64,000 bases of DNA from Hemileia vastatrix (taxonomy: Eukaryota > Basidiomycota > Pucciniomycetes > Pucciniales > Zaghouaniaceae), in NCBI GenBank assembly GCA_030280995.1, contig JASXTE010000017.1, forward strand, positions 5,228,501-5,292,500. The letters run 5' to 3'. A program made the position numbers and the translations under genes. Under the pieces are notes generated by a model. It had not been told where the DNA came from. It ran no database searches and worked only from the letters and a program-made list of their open reading frames with translations. Below, piece by piece: positions 58,456 to 64,000 of this stretch (the stretch's first letter is position 1; each line of letters starts with the position of its first letter).

Positions 58456-58780
58456 ATCCGGAGGAGATGTGTGGATTTAGCTGAAAACCCCATCCTTCCA
58501 ATAAAAATAACAAAATGGGAATTATAAATCACTAAGCTAACCAGTCTACTTGGATCTGATTGATAAAAATAATGAAACTCTAAAATATTTAACGCTTATT
58601 GAGATTTAAGTAAAAGTGGCTGTTGAGAAAGAAATACTGATAACAACAATTAAGGTGTACCAGTGAAAGATCTGAAAAGATTGACTTTTATGTTTTTATA
58701 ATATTTTGAATTTTTATGAGACAGCAATAATCAAGTCCCAGTGATGAAGACCTTTCTATGATACCCTGTATGAAGTGTGA
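58433..58780. repeat. Diverged direct repeat, copy 1 (copy 2 at 60590-60930)
   Basis: GTAAGCAGAATCC followed by GGAG...AAAACCC at 58449 recurs at 60611, with weaker matching for about 300 bp in the same order. The separation is about 2.15 kb. It could be the ends of an old element. Confidence 0.4.
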
Positions 58781-58994
58781 TTTAAATTGTTGAGTAGTAT
58801 TTCTAAAATGTTATATATAAAATATAAAGTTATAAGGGTATTACAAATTTATTTAATTTGTTGAGTAATAAAAAATGAGACTGTGGTGGTTAAAGATTAA
58901 GCTGTATGATGTCTGATTATTGTAAGATGATGCCCAATTTCGAGTCTGAGAGGCTCTTAAGTATACCTACTCATGTGCCTAAGTTTCCCCTCCA

Positions 58995-59133
58995 GAGCTC
59001 AGCCAGAGTCAATCCAGAGCCCGTACAGAGCTCGTACGGAGTCCGTACGGAGTCAAAGCGGAGTCCAAACGGAGTCCAAGCCGAGTCCAAATGGAGTCCA
59101 AGCGGGGTCCAAACGGAGTCCGTCCGGTCTTCT
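58995..59133. repeat. GC-rich 11-bp minisatellite
   Basis: About eight to ten units of CGGAGTCCAAR and variants in a row, strikingly GC-rich against its AT-rich surroundings. Since 33 bp equals 11 codons, more than one frame stays open across it (58906-59145 and 58973-59221); the apparent ESKRSPNGVQAESKWSP peptide repeats follow from this and are not evidence for a gene. Confidence 0.85.
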
Positions 59134-59717
59134 GGACTCAATTAGAACCTTTAAAACTATAATAAAAAATCTAAAAAAATTACACATGATAGAGTCACTT
59201 CCCTTTTACATTCCCAACTAATCTTCGTAGCCTTCGCAGCTCTAATCACCCCGTGAAAATTCATCAAAGTTGAGTATTTTCTAAAAACGAAAATATTTCT
59301 ATAAAACTTTAAAATTCATTTAAAAATATAAGAAAAATAGCAAAAATTCTGGGAAAATTTCCCAAGGTTCTTGAGTGACTTCATTTGCTACTTATAAATT
59401 TTTCAGACCGTAAAAATAAGTTTTCTCAGTAAAATAAATTTTTTTCGCGTAGGCATTCGCTTTTAACCAGTTTCTTCATATTTAAAACTCAAATAAATTA
59501 GATAAAACCCTTTTTAAAATAATAACATTGTCAATCTTTACGTCGTAATAACTCCATTTACGTATTTAGGTGCCGTACTAAACTTTAGGCTACCACACTG
59601 GGTATATTGAAAGGCTCTCCACATTCCAAATAAATTTTTTTAGAAAAATATATGTGCTTAATTTAATCATTCCTATATATTCCTAGGCTGAAAGATATAT
59701 TATTTTGAGATGAAAAC

Positions 59718-59906
59718 TTGGGAATTACAAATTATGAAGTTAGATATCACGATATATTGTTGGATAGTTCTGACAATAAATTATTAACTGGGGTGTGTGC
59801 CTGTGATTATGTTGAATCAGGGAATGGATTCAAAAGGTATCAACTGGGTGATGTAGCTTTTTTGGCATTTCAAAAATTGGTCAGTTTACCTAACTTGAGA
59901 ATTTAA
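59718..59906 (+). other. 62-codon ORF, unknown, possible exon
   Basis: Contains NYEVRYHDILLDSSDNKLLT, GVCACDYVESGNGFKRYQLG and AFLAFQKL, a balanced composition unusual for this AT-rich region. The surroundings are non-coding and no family is recognised; it could be one exon of a lost transposon gene. Confidence 0.3.
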
Positions 59907-59909
59907 ATA

Positions 59910-61790
59910 ATCATTTAATTTTTATTTTTGTGTTTTCCATGGTTAATGGGATAAATGGTAATTATTTTGATTTTTTTATGGGGAAATGTAAAATTTTTTA
60001 AACTCTTCAAAACTAATATTATATTTTTCTTAAAAAATTCAAATTTATTTTGGATAGAATTCAATTGCACTATCTGAAAAGACTACTGTATAATAAAATT
60101 CTGTTGATTTTCAGTGTTTAATAATTATTCTAAAATATTTCTGGTTTATATATTATTTTTAATAATTATTTTAATTTTATTTACATTTCTCTGTATTTAC
60201 TGATTTTCATTTTAACATTTATGATTCTTATAAATGTTCTTGTTTCTCTAACAAGGTTTTTGAGTTATAATTAGTTATTACAAAGTTTTTCAATTTTTTT
60301 TCATAATTTTTCTGGGAATTTTTTTTTTAATTTTTATGTCCTACAAATTTTACTCTTTTAGTCTGTTTACTCTGTGGTCACATGGGCTGGCTGGTTAAAT
60401 TTGGTAATATTACTTTATTCATGTTGATATCAATATTATATTGTAGAATAATGTATGTAGGGTGGTGTTAGAAAGTTGTTGACTCACTGAATTCTATAAG
60501 GGCATGTTAAAAACAATTAAAAAACATAAAATTAAATAATTTTAACAACTAATAGCAGGGGGGAAAAATGGAAATCAGACATTGTAGAAAGACTCTAACA
60601 GTTGCCTTTTGGTAAGCAGAATCCAAGGGAGCTGAATAAACAGAAGAAAACCCTGTCACTTTAAGTAAAGTAAGGGTTCACAATAAACTAAGCTTCAATT
60701 TCTACTTGATATTAAAAAGTCTTTTTTACAGATTCTGATTTTTTGAATTTGGGATGATAGGGACATTTTCAAAATAAAACAAAATTGAAATGCAACAAAA
60801 AGTTACACCAGAGAAATGACATTTTTAATTAAAGTGATTTAAATGCTTTTATATTCTATGAAGTTTATAAAGAAAGTGATAAATATGAGTCACCCAGGAT
60901 GAGGGCAATCTAATGGTACACTACATGCTGATATCAGTATAAGGTATTGTTGATTTATGTTAAATATTGTTAAATTATGGCTTAATTATTAAAAAGACCC
61001 TTATACTTGATATCAATAAGTCAAAAATAAGTAAAGGATTAAACCATTCTCCCCCTCCTATGATTCTACTCCTCCTGACATTCCCAACAATACCCTACAA
61101 GCATATTTTCTACAATAATTCAGTGATCTACAAGCATAATCAATTTAATAACCAAATTCTTCCACAGTGACCAAACTTTCCCATTGTGAGAAAATTATGC
61201 TACAATGATCTCTTTTTTCCAGATTGAGCTAATTTTGCCACAGTGATAGAATTTTTACACTACACTTTGACTTTGCACCAGAAAAATCACCAGAGAAAAC
61301 CAAAGCTCTGAGGCCATTCCATGAGCACACCACATCCACCAATAATACTAAAAAACACTAATAAAAAAGTAAAATATGATAAAAAACAATCAAGACATAA
61401 AAGATAGAGAAACATCTTTGCTATCCACTGATAATAATTTTCTTCAAAAATTCAAAAAAATTAAGGCTGATAATCCAGAAAATAGCCACTAATATTCCAA
61501 AAATAAACCCATGAGAGCCCCAGAAAATACCCAAAAGGTAGAGAATAACCACAAAAATCCAATAAGACAATTTTCAAATCCATAAAAACTATATTCCTCC
61601 ATTAAAATCAGATATCTTTCAAAAGTGACCACATTTTCCAATAATAGATAAACCCATATTGAGTTTTCAAAAAAATAACCCTTTCCTTTTGATGAAGCTA
61701 TCTGAATAGAACCCATAAACCCAAAATAATTTAAAATCCAGGAAATAACATAATCCATAGAAATTTACACCATAAGACCTACCCATATTT
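59910..61790. other. No gene seen
   Basis: AT-rich sequence with homopolymer runs. Only the second copy of the direct repeat (60590-60930) stands out. The 89-codon minus frame at 61489-61758 shows no conserved feature. Confidence 0.5.
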
Positions 61791-61799
61791 GGAATGCCA

Positions 61800-61863
61800 C
61801 AACATTAGGTTCAGTTCACATACTAAATTTACTCAATTTAGTATGTGAACTGAACCCAACATC
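61800..61863. repeat. Perfect 22-bp hairpin flanked by CAACAT
   Basis: Arms 61808-61829 and 61835-61856 are exact complements (GGTTCAGTTCACATACTAAA + TT) around a TACTC loop. CAACAT lies on each side (61800-61805, 61858-61863). It looks like a minimal fold-back element with a target duplication. Confidence 0.75.
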
Positions 61864-63136
61864 TGGTTGCCAGTTTTTTTCCCCTGTGAATTACTATAAC
61901 TCATCATTTAATTTAACTAATGTCAACTTGAAGGGTACCATTTTTCAAAATTTAAGATGTTTTATGATTTGAAATAATAAAAGGATGGCAATTAAAGTCC
62001 AATTTAAACAGTAATGAATATAATTTATGTAAAAGTAATGAAGAAGGACAGGGACAAAGTTCCATATAAGATGGTGATGCTAGAGGGCACAAAAGCCCAA
62101 CAAAAATTAAGAATTAGATGAGGATGACAGTATTAGTAGACAGCATCTTGACTTGATAATTCAGTGACAATATCCCAACTTAAATATGAACAGGGCCAAA
62201 AATCCTGGAAAAATGATGCTTAGAGAAAAATGTCTAGCTCAAGGCTCATGCTGGAGGAAAACATCTCAACAGAAGTGGGATCAGGGACAATGGCCTAACA
62301 CAGACAGGGACAAAGGCCTATATTAAAATACAACACAAGAGATTGTGCAAGGGAACTCAAGTGTTAGAAATCTGGTAACAGAGATGCATCAAACAGGGAT
62401 TAATATTAATATTGGAAAAGTAATGAATTTATGATAAAATTAAATGTAGGAGAAGTAGAAACTACCTGGAAACAGAGCTGTAGCAAAAAGGGATAGTGAA
62501 AACTCACAAGTATCATTGTCCTTATAAGCCCAATATCTATTTCCAGATATTGAGGAAACCAACTAGGTTATGTATTAAATATGTATGGATGTAGTGTATT
62601 GAGAAGAATTTAGTTAATCTTCACAATATAAATATATATGTGTGAATGTGGAAGTGAAATTCAGTGAGTCAAAAGTAAATAAAAATGAATATGAAAAATA
62701 ATAGATAGTATTAAGACAAAAAAATGGTAATTGATAGATAAAGCAACTAAGTTACAAAGGGATCCCAATAGCTCTCATATTCTAAAACTATTGAATAGCT
62801 CTCCTTAATAGGAATTCATTATTAAAATTTAATTTGTAAAGTTATTTAAAATTTAAAATTTATAATCAACACACTCTTTTATTATCCTCTTCTGTCTCAG
62901 GTGTAACTTGAAATCTTCACTAAGTTCTACTGTGTGGTATAGATGTGTTAAGTTGTACTAAATATTAGCTTATCTTTCGCACTGTACTGTGTATTTCATT
63001 CTATTCTGCAAGTGGAAAACTTGTTTTAGGTATTAGATTGTCTGGTGTACTTTACTGTGAATTTCAGCCTCTGAGATAACTGTGGCAGCTTGTTGTAAGT
63101 ATTTTTAAGTTTTTTATATCAGTATGATCTGTTAAT
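61864..63136. other. No gene seen
   Basis: AT-rich. Around 62050-62330 several degenerate ACAGGGACAAAGGCC-like words recur, without a clear period. No motif or coding stretch is recognised. Confidence 0.5.
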
Positions 63137-64000
63137 AGGGGGTCTCAACCCTTACAAAAAGCACCTAGAGTGTTTCATTTAATAATTGCAACACAAAAAA
63201 TCCATGAAACAAGGCTGATTTTCTACTCTGGGTCTTAAAAATTGTGAAAATTATGTCCTAATTTGGTACAGTTTTCTAAACCACAATTCAGCCCACCAAT
63301 ATTCATATCCTCTCAATCAACTGCACATTGTGCACCTTCCATCCTAACCCATATACTCAACCTCACATCTCTTCTCTCCCAGATCTTTTCCAAATCATAT
63401 TTTTCTCCTTCACATCAAAGTAAGTATATTACTTTTTATTACTTTCTTTATCAAATTTTTCTACTCAAATTCCTACCCTTACAAATTTTTCTTTTATCTA
63501 AAGCATCATAAATATAATCAAGGTTCAAAACTTTCTGAATCTTACACAAATAATTAAGATTTTCTTTTAGATTCTTTTCTTGACTCTCATGAATTTAAAA
63601 AACCAAAGGTATACTCTCACATTAAGCTTGACAAGCCAATGGTAGTAAGATTAAAATATTTTTGTTTTTATTATTTCTTTTGTATTGCTTATTTACTTCC
63701 CATATATTAACCAGAACCATGGCTCATCAAATCCAGAAGTTTTGAAGGAAGTAACTAACAATAAAAGTTTAGAAGATAAATAATCAACCCCTTGTAGCAA
63801 AAGACTCAATAAAAGGGCTTCTTCTGGTTCATACACAATCAAAAGATGAAACTTTTCTGGAAATAGAGATAGAATGTTTAGATTTATATAGGGATAAGGC
63901 TAGAATATAAAGAGAGAAAATGAAAGATTTAAAATTTAAAATTTAAACTTTTCATCATTTTTTGTCTAACTAAACTACTGATATCTAATAATCTAGATTC
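63137..64000 (+). mobile_element. Element A copy 2, 5' part, cut by window end
   Basis: Starts AGGGGGTCTCAACCCTTACA, followed by GTGTTTCATTT and CCATGAAACAAGGCTGATTTT as in copy 1 read on the minus strand. Homology continues through the gene remnant to the window edge (GTCTAACTAAACTACTGATA against 56960). The two copies are inverted with their 5' ends facing each other, 5.1 kb apart. Confidence 0.75.
63240..63990 (+). pseudogene. Element A gene remnant, copy 2
   Basis: A leader rich in TCTCC/TTCTCC precedes a first coding block, QGSKLSESYTNN-stop, DSHEFKKPKVYSHIKLDKPM, then a GTAGTAAG donor-like site. The next block (from about 63712) reads SNPEVLKEVTNNKSLEDK-stop. Residue pattern and block order equal copy 1, with different inactivating mutations in each, so both derive from a once-coding ancestor. 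Unknown function. Confidence 0.45.

Noticed and set aside
58906..59221. Two plus-strand frames with ESKRSPNGVQ-type repeats
   Set aside because: Explained by the 11-bp minisatellite, which keeps multiple frames open; no independent coding evidence.
1..64000. tRNA, rRNA and CRISPR
   Set aside because: No cloverleaf, rRNA core or regularly spaced short-repeat array was seen; all repeats found are transposon parts, minisatellites or simple sequence.

Overview
The window reads as AT-rich, repeat-dominated nuclear DNA from a filamentous basidiomycete. A rust fungus (Pucciniales) is the best guess, from three things seen together: PIF/Harbinger transposase copies, Ty3/gypsy chromoviruses (polyproteins ending in chromodomains), and a fragment resembling the TET/JBP-like 2OG-Fe(II) oxygenases expanded in basidiomycetes. 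The species cannot be fixed from this sequence. I see no housekeeping gene, rRNA, tRNA or CRISPR. Nearly everything that can be explained is transposable element, mostly decayed. All similarities were judged by eye.

Layout. (1) 1-4.9 kb: a spliced coiled-coil gene with one in-frame stop (+), a TET/JBP-like oxygenase fragment (-), and a Harbinger copy with a large internal transposase deletion (-), ending in a TIR at 4934. (2) 4.9-13.7 kb: an AT-rich spacer, then a second Harbinger relic split by a complete but dead 5.56-kb chromovirus (Gypsy-I, 317-bp LTRs, TSD TAAAC). (3) 13.7-18.5 kb: unassigned, with a few decayed coding-like stretches. (4) 18.5-36 kb: family-B chromovirus copy B0, whose 5' LTR is split by a solo LTR (TSD ATAAA), itself split by a 3.2-kb Harbinger element (Harbinger-3) with matching TIRs and a complete two-exon transposase, the only apparently intact gene here. 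A second solo LTR (TSD GATTA) lies upstream and a third LTR-like insert lies in the B0 polyprotein. (5) 36-53.3 kb: two family-B copies, B1 and B2, arranged LTR-internal-LTR-internal-LTR with a shared middle LTR. Both have a stop where integrase should have its catalytic glutamate. (6) 53.3-64 kb: another LTR-like relic interrupted by Element A, a ~3.3-kb TIR element carrying a decayed multi-exon gene; a second Element A copy starts in inverted orientation at 63.1 kb. Three ~200-bp MITEs (M1-M3) share TIRs starting AGGGGGTATC and are flanked by ATT.

How it fits together. Harbinger-3 could supply DDE transposase to elements with similar AGGGGG TIRs (Harbinger-1, Element A, M1-M3), but that is inference from TIR resemblance. 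The chromoviruses are all inactivated by stops or frameshifts. Insertion order can be read from nesting: B0 LTR, then solo LTR, then Harbinger-3.
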